Positions 8,544 through 16,526 of a stretch of DNA of 64,000 nucleotides are shown in pieces. Numbering within the stretch: position 1 is the first letter of the stretch; every line of letters starts with the position of its first letter. A program made the translations under genes and the position numbers. Origin of the DNA: CAVSRC01 sp963781775 (GTDB lineage: Bacteria; Pseudomonadota; Alphaproteobacteria; Rhizobiales; Kaistiaceae); contig CAWAHE010000031.1 of the NCBI GenBank assembly GCA_963781775.1, forward strand, positions 1-64,000, given 5' to 3'. Below the pieces are notes generated by a model. It had not been told where the DNA came from, searched no databases, and saw nothing but the letters and a program-made list of their open reading frames with translations.

Positions 8544-9314
8544 ATGACAAAGCTGGCCAATCCGTTCCGGATTATCGCGCATCGCGGGGCAAGCGGCTAC
8601 GCGCCTGAAAACACCATGGCGGCGTTCGCGCGCGCCGTGGAGATGGGCGCGACAGAGATCGAGACCGACGTTGCATTGACGCGTGACGGCAAGCTGCTGC
8701 TCTTCCATGACAACACCCTCGAGCGGACAACCAACGGCACCGGGCTGCCCGAGAACTACACGCTTGAGGAATTGAAAGAGCTGGATGCCGGTTCCTGGCA
8801 CGATCCGGCCCTGTCGTGGGATCGCGATTATCGCGGTGAGCGGCTCATCAGCCTCGAAGAATTGCTCGACACCTTCGGACAATCGCTGACCTATCACGTC
8901 GAGCTCAAGAAGCCGATGCCAGGCCTTGTGCCGGCGGTTGTCGAAGCCATCGAGGATCGTGGCCTGATCGACAGGGTATTTCTGTGCTCGGTCGAGAACG
9001 AGGTCGGCCTCAAGGAGGCGCAGACGCTTTCGCCGGGCCTGCGCATCGCCTGGGCGCCCGCGCTGCTCCTCAAGGACGTTCCCCGGCGCGCCGTGGAGCG
9101 ATGCGCCGCGAACGGATTCGCGATGATCACGCTCAACGCCACCAATCAATCGCCGGAACTCGTTCAACTTGCGCATGGCCTGGGTATCGAGGCGCGGAGT
9201 TCCGGCATTTCGAACCGCCAGAAAATGATCGCTGCCGCCGAGATCGGCTGCAACGGCATGACCATCAACTGGCCGGACTGGCTGATGGATTACGTCAAGG
9301 AGCAAGAGAGATGA
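8544..9314 (+). CDS. Glycerophosphodiester phosphodiesterase family protein
   Basis: A 256-residue GDPD TIM barrel. The catalytic pattern is complete: HRGASGYAPENT, the Glu/Asp pair in EIETDVALTRDG and the His in LLFHDNTLERTTNG. The family hydrolyses glycerophosphodiesters to glycerol-3-phosphate and an alcohol. No signal peptide is seen, so it should be cytoplasmic. I chose the ATG at 8544 because AGAGG lies eight bases upstream; ATGs at 8520 and 8526 are alternatives. It sits inside the ectoine operon, between doeX and doeC, where no step needs this activity; its role there is unknown. Confidence 0.88.
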   Translation: MTKLANPFRIIAHRGASGYAPENTMAAFARAVEMGATEIETDVALTRDGKLLLFHDNTLERTTNGTGLPENYTLEELKELDAGSWHDPALSWDRDYRGERLISLEELLDTFGQSLTYHVELKKPMPGLVPAVVEAIEDRGLIDRVFLCSVENEVGLKEAQTLSPGLRIAWAPALLLKDVPRRAVERCAANGFAMITLNATNQSPELVQLAHGLGIEARSSGISNRQKMIAAAEIGCNGMTINWPDWLMDYVKEQER

Positions 9315-9461
9315 TGTGGAGATCGGATCCAGTCATCCCGGTGCGGCGGCTGGCCGATTCCGCCGCATAGACGATCCTTCGCCAACGCCCGGCGTCGGCA
9401 GGCCATCTCTCCGATTTCGCAGCCGAGTTTGGCCGACGGCTCTGGATCGCGGCCGCTAAGG

Positions 9462-9484
9462 TCGCCTCGCCCGTCCGGAGGCGA
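9462..9484 (+). promoter_or_regulatory. Hairpin covering the doeC ribosome-binding site
   Basis: TCGCCTC and GAGGCGA form a perfect 7-bp stem with a 9-base loop. The right arm contains most of the GGAGG that serves the doeC ATG at 9487. Folding would hide the ribosome-binding site, so doeC translation could be tuned by RNA structure. Function is inferred. Confidence 0.4.
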
Positions 9485-9486
9485 GA

Positions 9487-10992
9487 ATGCCGAAATCTGC
9501 CCAAGCGCCGTTTGCCGCCGCCCGGCCCGATGACGGTCTGGCCGACACAACGCTTTTCTGCGCGGCTGCCTTCATCGACGGCGAGCGGGTCGGCCTCAGA
9601 ACCAAGATTGCCGAGCGTACAGCCGTTGCCGTCACCGATCCGGCAACCGGAGAGATGATCGGACTGGTGCCCGCGATCTCGGCAGCTGACGCGAGAGGCG
9701 CGGTCGATGCCGCGGCAGCGGCCTTTCCCGGCTGGTCTGCGCTCCTGCCGCAGGCGCGCTCGTCGGTTCTCCGCAAATGGTTCGAGCTGGTCATCGCGGC
9801 GCGGGACGATCTCGCCGTCATCATGACGCGCGAACAGGGCAAGCCTCTTTCAGAGGCGCGCGGCGAAATCGAATACGCTGCCTCCTTCATCGAGTTCTAC
9901 GCCGAGGAGGCCAAGCGCACCAACATCGAGAGCGTGACTTCACACCTGCCCGACGCGGAGGTCGAGGTGTGGCGCGAGCCGGCCGGCGTCGCCGCGCTCA
10001 TCACCCCGTGGAATTTTCCGGCGGCCATGCTGACGCGCAAGGCGGCGGCTGCACTCGCGGCAGGCTGCACCGTGGTGGCGCATCCGTCGATCGAGACGCC
10101 GTTCTCGGCGACGGCACTGGCCGTGCTCGCGGAACGCGCCGGACTCCCTCGCGGCGTCTTCAATGTCGTGACCGGCCACGCGCCGGAGATTGTCGGCGCA
10201 TGGACGGACGACGAGCGTGTGCGGGTGCTCTCCTTCACCGGCTCCACGGAAGTCGGCAGACTGTTGTTCCGCCAATCGGCCAACACGGTGAAGCGGCTGG
10301 TGCTGGAACTCGGCGGGCTGGCGCCTTTCATCGTTTTTGCCGATGCCGACCTCGGTCACGCCGTTGACGAGGCCATCAAGGCGAAATTCGCGACATCAGG
10401 ACAGGACTGCCTCGCCGCCAATCGCATCTACGTGGAACGCAGCGCCTACGACGCATTCTGCCGGCGATTCGCGGACGCCACCGAGAAGTTGACTGTCGGG
10501 CCGGGGCTGGACGATCCCGACATCGGGCCACTGATGAACGCAGCCGCGGTCCAGAAGCAGCGCGATCATGTCGCCGATGCGCTCGCCAAAGGCGCGCGCT
10601 GCCTGACCGGCGGCAAGTCCCATGCCGCCGGGCCGCTCTTCTTCACACCGACGGTGCTGGTCGATGTTCCCGACGACGCCTTGATCATGCGCGAGGAGAC
10701 CTTCGGGCCGGTCGCCGCTATCGCGCCGTTCGACACCGAGGACGAAGTCGTGGCGAAGGCGAACGACACCGAATACGGCCTCGTCGCCTACCTCCACGCC
10801 AACGACCCGCGCCGCATCTATCGCGTCAGCCGGGCGCTCCAATACGGCATGGTCGCGGTCAACCGTACCAAGGTGACTGGTGCGCCGATTCCGTTCGGCG
10901 GAATGAAACAGTCCGGCATCGGGCGCGAGGGCGCCCGCCTCGGCATGGAAGCCTTCACGGAAGTCAAATACGTCTGCCGCGACTGGCACTGA
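9487..10992 (+). CDS. doeC: Aldehyde dehydrogenase DoeC (aspartate-semialdehyde oxidation)
   Basis: A 501-residue NAD(P)-dependent aldehyde dehydrogenase of the succinate-semialdehyde type. Catalytic residues are visible: Asn176 in TPWNFPAAM, Glu274 in LELGGLAP and Cys308 in SGQDCLAANR. In ectoine breakdown DoeC oxidises aspartate semialdehyde from DoeD to aspartate. Odd: where most family members have a Lys in VVLKPAEQTP, this one reads VVAHPSIETP, with His in place of the cofactor-contacting Lys. The ATG has GGAGG five bases upstream. A 172-bp gap from the GDPD gene suggests it may also have its own promoter. Confidence 0.86.
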   Translation: MPKSAQAPFAAARPDDGLADTTLFCAAAFIDGERVGLRTKIAERTAVAVTDPATGEMIGLVPAISAADARGAVDAAAAAFPGWSALLPQARSSVLRKWFELVIAARDDLAVIMTREQGKPLSEARGEIEYAASFIEFYAEEAKRTNIESVTSHLPDAEVEVWREPAGVAALITPWNFPAAMLTRKAAAALAAGCTVVAHPSIETPFSATALAVLAERAGLPRGVFNVVTGHAPEIVGAWTDDERVRVLSFTGSTEVGRLLFRQSANTVKRLVLELGGLAPFIVFADADLGHAVDEAIKAKFATSGQDCLAANRIYVERSAYDAFCRRFADATEKLTVGPGLDDPDIGPLMNAAAVQKQRDHVADALAKGARCLTGGKSHAAGPLFFTPTVLVDVPDDALIMREETFGPVAAIAPFDTEDEVVAKANDTEYGLVAYLHANDPRRIYRVSRALQYGMVAVNRTKVTGAPIPFGGMKQSGIGREGARLGMEAFTEVKYVCRDWH

Positions 10993-11025
10993 CACGGCGG
11001 AAAGAAAATGAGAAAGGACCAGGCA

Positions 11026-12399
11026 ATGCTCGCCAACGACCAGCTCGACAAGTGGGACCGGGAGAGCTTCTTCCACCCCTCGACCCACCTCGCCCAGCAC
11101 GAGCGCGGCGAAAGCCCGAGCCGGATCGTGACCGGTGGGTCCGGCGTCTACATCGAGGATCGCGACGGCAATCGCCTCCTCGACGCCTTTGCCGGCCTTT
11201 ACTGCGTCAATGTCGGCTACGGCCGCCAGGAGATCGCCGAGGCGATCGCCGCCCAGGCACGCGAACTGGCCTACTACCATGCCTATGTCGGCCACGGCAC
11301 CGAGGCCTCGATCACACTGGCCAAGATGATCCTCGCGCGCGCGCCCGCCAACATGTCGAAGGTCTATTTCGGCCTCGGCGGCTCGGACGCCAACGAGACC
11401 AACATCAAGATGGTCTGGTACTACAACAACATCCTCGGCCGGCCGGAGAAGAAGAAGATCATTTCTCGTTGGCGCGGCTATCACGGCTCCGGCCTGATGA
11501 CCGGTTCGCTGACCGGTCTCGACGTCTTTCACAAGAAGTTCGACCTGCCCCTGGCCGGCGTGTTCCACACCGAGGCGCCCTATTATTTTCGCCGCCCGCG
11601 GCTCGACATGAGCGAGGCTGAGTTCGTCGCCCATTGCGTAGCCGAACTGGAGGCGCTGATCGAACGCGAGGGCGCCGACACCATCGCGGCCTTCATCGGC
11701 GAGCCGGTGCTGGGCACGGGGGGGCTGGTGCCGCCGCCGCAAGGCTACTGGCCCGCCATCCAGACGGTCCTGAAGAAGCACGACATCCTGCTGATCGTCG
11801 ACGAAGTGGTCACCGGTTTCGGCCGCCTGGGGACCATGTTCGGATCCGACAAATACGGCCTCGAGGCCGACGTCATCACCATCGCCAAGGGCCTGACCTC
11901 GGCTTATGCGCCGCTGTCGGGATCGATCTTCTCGGATCGGGTCTGGCAGGTGTTGGCGCGCGGCACGGATGAGAACGGCGCTATTGGCCACGGCTGGACG
12001 TACTCAGCCCATCCGATCGGCGCGGCGGCGGGCGTGGCAAATCTCAGGCTCGTGGACGAACTCAACCTTGTCGAGAACGCCAGCAAGACCGGCACCTATC
12101 TCAACAAGACCATGGGCGAGGCCGTTGGCGGCCATCGCAATGTCGGCGACGTTCGTGGCGAGGGCATGCTGTGTGCCGTCGAATTCGTCGCGGACAAGAG
12201 TGATCGCACCTTCTTCGATCCGGGCGAGAAAGTGGGCGCGCGCGTGGTCGCGGCGCTGCTCAGCCGCGGCGTCATCGCGCGCGCCATGCCTCAAGGCGAC
12301 ATCGTCGGCTTCGCGCCACCCCTCTGCCTTTCGCGCGAGGAAGCCGACATCGTCGTCGGCCGCTTCGCTGAAGCGGTGCGCGAAGTGCTGGGAAACTGA
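11026..12399 (+). CDS. doeD: Class III aminotransferase DoeD (diaminobutyrate transaminase)
   Basis: A fold-type I PLP aminotransferase of about 457 residues. The PLP aspartate lies in LLIVDEVVTGFGRLG, the catalytic Lys in ITIAKGLTSAYAPLSG, and the substrate/cofactor loop in GLGGSDANETN. DoeD converts L-2,4-diaminobutyrate to aspartate semialdehyde, the substrate of DoeC just upstream. I chose the ATG at 11026, preceded by AAAGGA; an in-frame ATG at 11008 is the alternative. A generic omega-amino-acid/pyruvate aminotransferase is the fallback call. Confidence 0.87.
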   Translation: MLANDQLDKWDRESFFHPSTHLAQHERGESPSRIVTGGSGVYIEDRDGNRLLDAFAGLYCVNVGYGRQEIAEAIAAQARELAYYHAYVGHGTEASITLAKMILARAPANMSKVYFGLGGSDANETNIKMVWYYNNILGRPEKKKIISRWRGYHGSGLMTGSLTGLDVFHKKFDLPLAGVFHTEAPYYFRRPRLDMSEAEFVAHCVAELEALIEREGADTIAAFIGEPVLGTGGLVPPPQGYWPAIQTVLKKHDILLIVDEVVTGFGRLGTMFGSDKYGLEADVITIAKGLTSAYAPLSGSIFSDRVWQVLARGTDENGAIGHGWTYSAHPIGAAAGVANLRLVDELNLVENASKTGTYLNKTMGEAVGGHRNVGDVRGEGMLCAVEFVADKSDRTFFDPGEKVGARVVAALLSRGVIARAMPQGDIVGFAPPLCLSREEADIVVGRFAEAVREVLGN

Positions 12400-12411
12400 C
12401 GAAACCGGCCG

Positions 12412-12820
12412 CCGCGGATCGCCGGCGCAGCGAATATGGCGCAGTCGGACGAGCGGCCGCCGATGATGACGTCGCAGCCCTTGTCGAGCAGATCGATGTA
12501 AGGGTGAACGCCGGCCATCGCCACGATGCGGTCGGTGGCGTCTAGCTCGCTCTCGCTCAGGTTGGGGCGGCCGTCGAGACCCTGGATCGGCGAGCCAGCG
12601 CGCATCTTCCGGCGGACGTGCGCCCTGTCCACCTCGGAATAGAACCAGCCAAGGCGAAAAGGCGGCAATCGATGCTTGGCCGCCAGTTCCTTGATGATCG
12701 ACACATAGCGGTCGACGCGGCTGTTGGTGCCGGTGTCGCCGGCCGAGCCTGTGACCATGGGCACGCCAATCCGTCGGGCAGCGAGCAGCATCTCCTCGAG
12801 ATCCTGCCGCCGACTGGCAT
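12412..12820 (-). pseudogene. Internal fragment of an AtuA-like (DUF1446) gene
   Basis: About 135 codons on the minus strand read like the core of an acyclic terpene utilisation AtuA-family protein: VPMVTGSAGDTGTNSRVD, FRLGWFYSEVDRAHVRRKM, GLDGRPNLSESELDATDRI and GCDVIIGGRSSDCAIFAAP. Family members are several hundred residues long. Here the similarity begins abruptly near 12820, next to an 8-T run, and ends near 12412, just after the doeD stop. Both ends are lost, so this is a remnant. Family recognition is from memory of the motifs. Confidence 0.7.
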
Positions 12821-12829
12821 TTTTTTTGC
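12815..12829 (+). promoter_or_regulatory. Possible sigma-54-type promoter before the sulfotransferase gene
   Basis: TGGCA, eight Ts, then GC match the -24/-12 pattern TGGCAC-N5-TTGC with correct GG-to-GC spacing, 123 bases before the sulfotransferase start. The match relies on a T-run, and no enhancer-binding regulator is nearby, so it may be chance. Confidence 0.25.
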
Positions 12830-12951
12830 GTAGAGCGACGGAGCGCGCCGAACGCTTCGTTTGATGCGCAGGGCAACGGTGAAACACGCCGACGCCGGCA
12901 GCGTTTGAACTGCCGGGGTCGGTGCTCATGTTTTGAGCGGCGGAGCGGCGT

Positions 12952-13818
12952 TTGATATCCACAAATCCCAGCGATCCCAAGGGAATCGTCTGGCTCGCCT
13001 CGTATCCAAAATCCGGCAACACGTGGATCCGCGTATTTCTTTACGCGGTCTATAACCTCATGATCGGGCTGCCTCTGGCTGAGGTGGACCTGAATCGGCT
13101 GTCGGAATTCGGGGAAAACGAGCGGGCGGCGGTCTTCTTCGAGCCCTATCTCCGTAAGCCGGCGACGATCGCCGCAAGGGCCGAAATCGCCGCGGCGCGG
13201 TTGAAGGTCCAGGCCGACCTCTTCGAGCGGAACGGCGGCCTCGTGCTCATCAAGACGCACAACGCCCTGATCGACGATGCCGGCTTTCCCACGATCAATC
13301 GCGACGTTTCGGCAGGCGCCGTGTACGTGATCCGCAATCCACTCGATGTCGCGGTCTCTTTCGCGCATTTCTACGGACTGTCCATCGATCAGGCGATTGA
13401 ACGAATGGGCACGGAGAACTACGCGACGGGCAACACCACCGAGGAGGTCTATTTTATCACCGGTTCGTGGACGCAACATGTGCGGAGTTGGACTGAGCGG
13501 CCCAATCCGGCGATCCACGTCGTGCGCTATGAAGACCTGCTCGACCGACCCTTCGACTCCTTCGCCGGGATCGCGGACCACGTGATGATGCCGCACGGGG
13601 ACGGCATCCTGCACAAGGCCGTGGACCTCACCAGTTTCGCCAACCTGCGGAAAGCGGAGATCGCCCACGGCTTTCCCGAGAAGACACAGCATGTCGACCT
13701 GTTCTTTCGCTCTGGCCGCGCCGGTCAGTGGCGCGATGTGCTGACCGACAAGCAGGTACAGCGGCTGGTCGACGATCACGGTGCCGAGATGGCGCGCTTC
13801 GGATACCTGCCGGCCTGA
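12952..13818 (+). CDS. PAPS-dependent sulfotransferase domain protein
   Basis: A 288-residue sulfotransferase. The 5'-phosphosulfate loop is LASYPKSGNTWIRVF near residues 16-30, and the 3'-phosphate motif is VYVIRNPLDVAVSFAHFYG. Such enzymes transfer sulfate from PAPS to small molecules or polymers; the acceptor cannot be read from sequence. The frame opens with TTG, with GGAG six bases upstream; no better ATG is present. It stands alone between the AtuA remnant and ccoN, with no sulfate-activation genes in view. Confidence 0.82.
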   Translation: MISTNPSDPKGIVWLASYPKSGNTWIRVFLYAVYNLMIGLPLAEVDLNRLSEFGENERAAVFFEPYLRKPATIAARAEIAAARLKVQADLFERNGGLVLIKTHNALIDDAGFPTINRDVSAGAVYVIRNPLDVAVSFAHFYGLSIDQAIERMGTENYATGNTTEEVYFITGSWTQHVRSWTERPNPAIHVVRYEDLLDRPFDSFAGIADHVMMPHGDGILHKAVDLTSFANLRKAEIAHGFPEKTQHVDLFFRSGRAGQWRDVLTDKQVQRLVDDHGAEMARFGYLPA

Positions 13819-13861
13819 CGCCGCGCGAAACTGCGGCAATCTGCCCCAAGGCGAGGGTTGT

Positions 13862-13875
13862 TTGATCCTCGTCAA
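13862..13875 (+). promoter_or_regulatory. FNR/FixK-type box upstream of ccoN
   Basis: TTGAT-CCTC-GTCAA matches the TTGAT-N4-ATCAA consensus at nine of ten positions, 77 bases before the ccoN start. FNR or FixK activation of cbb3 oxidase under low oxygen is well established in alphaproteobacteria. The same half-site pair recurs before ccoG. Confidence 0.8.
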
Positions 13876-13952
13876 AGTCGCGCTTCGCCGAATCCACGAG
13901 TGTCCCAGCATCCGCGCGAAAGTCCGCGCTCGATCGATAGGGGGCTGTTGGG

Positions 13953-15611
13953 GTGGCGCAACCGATTTCCGTCAAGAAGACGTTCACCAATGGCGAAGCC
14001 GGTCTGATCATCGTCTTCACGGCCCTCGCCCTCGTATCGCTGGTCATCGCGGGCAAGGCCTGGACGACGGCCTACTCGTTCCACGCTCTGATCTTTGCCG
14101 CCGCCAGCGCGTTCGCGGTTTTCAAGATTTTCGACCGCTATTTCGATCGGCCCGCCGAGCGCCCGCCGCTCGAGATCGATGGCAAGCCCAATTACAATTT
14201 CGGGCCGGTGAAATTCGCCACACTGGCCGGATTGTTCTGGGGCATCGCCGGCTTCACCGTCGGCCTTTACCTTGCCCTGGAGCTGTCATTCCCGGCGTTC
14301 GATCTCGGCCTGCCGTGGGTCAACTTCGGCCGCCTGCGGCCGCTCCACACCTCCGCTGTCATTTTCGCCTTCGGCGGCAACGTTCTCATCGCCACGTCGT
14401 TCTACGTCGTGCAGCGCACGTCGCGGGCGCGCCTCGCCGGCGATCTCGCCCCATGGTTCGTCGTCCTCGGCTACAACCTGTTTATCGTCATCGCTGGCAC
14501 GGGCTATCTGCTCGGCATCACCCAATCGAAGGAATACGCTGAGCCCGAGTGGTACGCCGACCTGTGGCTCACCGTCGTCTGGGTGACCTACTTGCTCGTG
14601 TTCATGGCGACACTGTTCCGGCGCAAGGAACCCCACATCTATGTGGCGAACTGGTTCTTCCTCGCCTTCATTCTGACGATCGCGGTTCTGCATCTCGGCA
14701 ACAACGCGGCCATCCCGATCTCGATTTTCTCGCCGAAGTCATACATCGTCTGGTCGGGCGTCCAGGACGCCATGGTGCAGTGGTGGTACGGCCACAACGC
14801 CGTCGGCTTCTTCCTGACGGCCGGCTTCCTCGGCATCATGTACTACTTCATTCCGAAGCGCGCCGAACGGCCGGTCTATTCGTACCGCCTTTCGATCATC
14901 CACTTCTGGGCGCTGATCTTCCTCTACATCTGGGCCGGCCCGCACCATCTGCACTACACCGCCCTGCCCGACTGGGCGCAGACGCTCGGCATGACGTTCT
15001 CGATCATGCTGTGGATGCCGTCGTGGGGCGGCATGATCAACGGGCTGATGACGCTTTCCGGCGCCTGGGACAAGCTCAGGACCGATCCGGTGCTGCGCAT
15101 GATGGTGGTGTCGGTGGCCTTCTACGGCATGTCGACCTTCGAGGGGCCGATGATGTCGGTGAAGATCGTCAACTCGCTTTCGCACTACACCGACTGGACC
15201 ATCGGCCACGTTCATTCCGGGGCGCTCGGCTGGGTCGCCTACATCTCGTTCGGCGCCATCTATTGCCTGGTGCCATGGCTGTGGAACCGGAAGGGGCTCT
15301 ACTCGCTTCGCCTGGTTAACTGGCACTTCTGGATCTCGAGCCTCGGCATCGTTCTCTACATCACCTCGATGTGGGTGGCCGGCATCCTGCAGGGGCTGAT
15401 GTGGCGCGCCTATACCTCGCTCGGCTTTCTCGAATACTCCTTCGTCGAGACGGTCGAGGCCATGCACCCGTTCTATATGATCCGGGCGCTTGGCGGTTTC
15501 CTGTTCCTCGTTGGCGGACTGCTGATGGTCTTCAACGTGTGGAAAACAATCACCGATCCGACGTCCGACGAAGTGCCAGCGGCGCGGCCCGCCATGGTTC
15601 CGGCCGAGTAA
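13953..15611 (+). CDS. ccoN: cbb3 cytochrome c oxidase subunit I CcoN
   Basis: A 552-residue heme-copper oxidase catalytic subunit with about a dozen membrane segments. Histidine motifs are present, for example LRPLHTSAVIFAFGGN, QWWYGHNAVGFF, AGPHHLHYT and WTIGHVHSGALGW. It reduces oxygen at a heme b/CuB site with high affinity and pumps protons. The start is GTG at 13953 with AGGGGG upstream. It is the first gene of ccoNOQP, downstream of an FNR-type box. Confidence 0.96.
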   Translation: MAQPISVKKTFTNGEAGLIIVFTALALVSLVIAGKAWTTAYSFHALIFAAASAFAVFKIFDRYFDRPAERPPLEIDGKPNYNFGPVKFATLAGLFWGIAGFTVGLYLALELSFPAFDLGLPWVNFGRLRPLHTSAVIFAFGGNVLIATSFYVVQRTSRARLAGDLAPWFVVLGYNLFIVIAGTGYLLGITQSKEYAEPEWYADLWLTVVWVTYLLVFMATLFRRKEPHIYVANWFFLAFILTIAVLHLGNNAAIPISIFSPKSYIVWSGVQDAMVQWWYGHNAVGFFLTAGFLGIMYYFIPKRAERPVYSYRLSIIHFWALIFLYIWAGPHHLHYTALPDWAQTLGMTFSIMLWMPSWGGMINGLMTLSGAWDKLRTDPVLRMMVVSVAFYGMSTFEGPMMSVKIVNSLSHYTDWTIGHVHSGALGWVAYISFGAIYCLVPWLWNRKGLYSLRLVNWHFWISSLGIVLYITSMWVAGILQGLMWRAYTSLGFLEYSFVETVEAMHPFYMIRALGGFLFLVGGLLMVFNVWKTITDPTSDEVPAARPAMVPAE

Positions 15612-15623
15612 GGGGGCGCACCG

Positions 15624-16358
15624 ATGTCACTCTGGGCAAGACACAAGATCCTCGAGACCAACGCGATCTACATGCTGATCGGGGCGTTGATCGTCATCTC
15701 CATTGGTGGCCTGGTCGAGATCGTACCGCTATTCTACCTGAAGAACACCATCGAGACGGTCGACGGCGTGCGTCCCTACACGCCGCTGGAGCTCGCCGGA
15801 CGCGACATCTACGTTCGGGAAGGCTGCTATCTCTGCCACTCGCAAATGATCCGTCCACTCCGCGACGAGGTCGAGCGCTACGGCCACTATTCGCTGGCGG
15901 CCGAGTCCATGTTCGACCGGCCCTTCCAGTGGGGTTCGAAGCGCACCGGACCGGACCTCGCTCGCGTCGGCGGCAAGTATTCCGACGCCTGGCATCGCGA
16001 TCACCTGCGCGATCCCCGCTCGGTGGTGCCAGGTTCGATCATGCCTGCCTACGGGTTCCTCGAGCGGAACGATCTCGACTTCACGCACATCGCCCAGAAC
16101 CTGCAGGTGCAGGCCGATCTGGGAGTGCCCTACACCGAGGCCGACATCGTCGCCGCTGTCGCCGACGTCCGTGACCAGGACACAGACGATTCTCCGAACG
16201 CCGACGCACTGCTCGGGCGCTATCCGAAGGCGAACATTCGTGACTTCGACGCGAGTCCGGGCCGCGTGACCGAAGCCGATGCCCTGATTGCCTATCTGCA
16301 AATGCTCGGCACGCAGGTCGACTTCAAACTCTACGACGACAAAGCCAACATCCGCTGA
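15624..16358 (+). CDS. ccoO: cbb3 oxidase monoheme cytochrome c subunit CcoO
   Basis: A 244-residue membrane-anchored cytochrome c. One N-terminal membrane segment (about residues 15-38) is followed by the heme c motif Cys68-Tyr-Leu-Cys71-His72. The axial Met probably lies in GSIMPAYGFL. It passes electrons from CcoP to CcoN. It starts 12 bases after the ccoN stop. Confidence 0.95.
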   Translation: MSLWARHKILETNAIYMLIGALIVISIGGLVEIVPLFYLKNTIETVDGVRPYTPLELAGRDIYVREGCYLCHSQMIRPLRDEVERYGHYSLAAESMFDRPFQWGSKRTGPDLARVGGKYSDAWHRDHLRDPRSVVPGSIMPAYGFLERNDLDFTHIAQNLQVQADLGVPYTEADIVAAVADVRDQDTDDSPNADALLGRYPKANIRDFDASPGRVTEADALIAYLQMLGTQVDFKLYDDKANIR

Positions 16359-16371
16359 AGGGGGCTCTCAC

Positions 16372-16524
16372 GTGGATACCTACAACGCCGTGGCGCACTT
16401 CGCCCAGTCATGGGGGTTGCTCTACTTCTTCGTGGTTTTCTGCGCCGTGGTGATTTTCGTCATGCGGCCTTCCGGCAAGCGGGGCTACGACGAAGCCGCG
16501 CGCATGCCGCTGCGTGAGGATTGA
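16372..16524 (+). CDS. ccoQ: cbb3 oxidase small subunit CcoQ
   Basis: A 50-residue protein with one membrane segment (LLYFFVVFCAVVIFVM) and the C-terminal signature RPSGKRGYDEAARMPL that is typical of CcoQ/FixQ. It stabilises the oxidase complex. Translation starts at GTG 16372 with AGGGGG upstream. It lies between ccoO and ccoP as usual. Confidence 0.92.
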   Translation: MDTYNAVAHFAQSWGLLYFFVVFCAVVIFVMRPSGKRGYDEAARMPLRED

Positions 16525-16526
16525 TC

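Noticed and set aside
12004..13911. A 635-codon open frame on the minus strand
   Set aside because: It is antisense to doeD and to the sulfotransferase gene, both of which have full motif sets. Its product has no recognisable domain.
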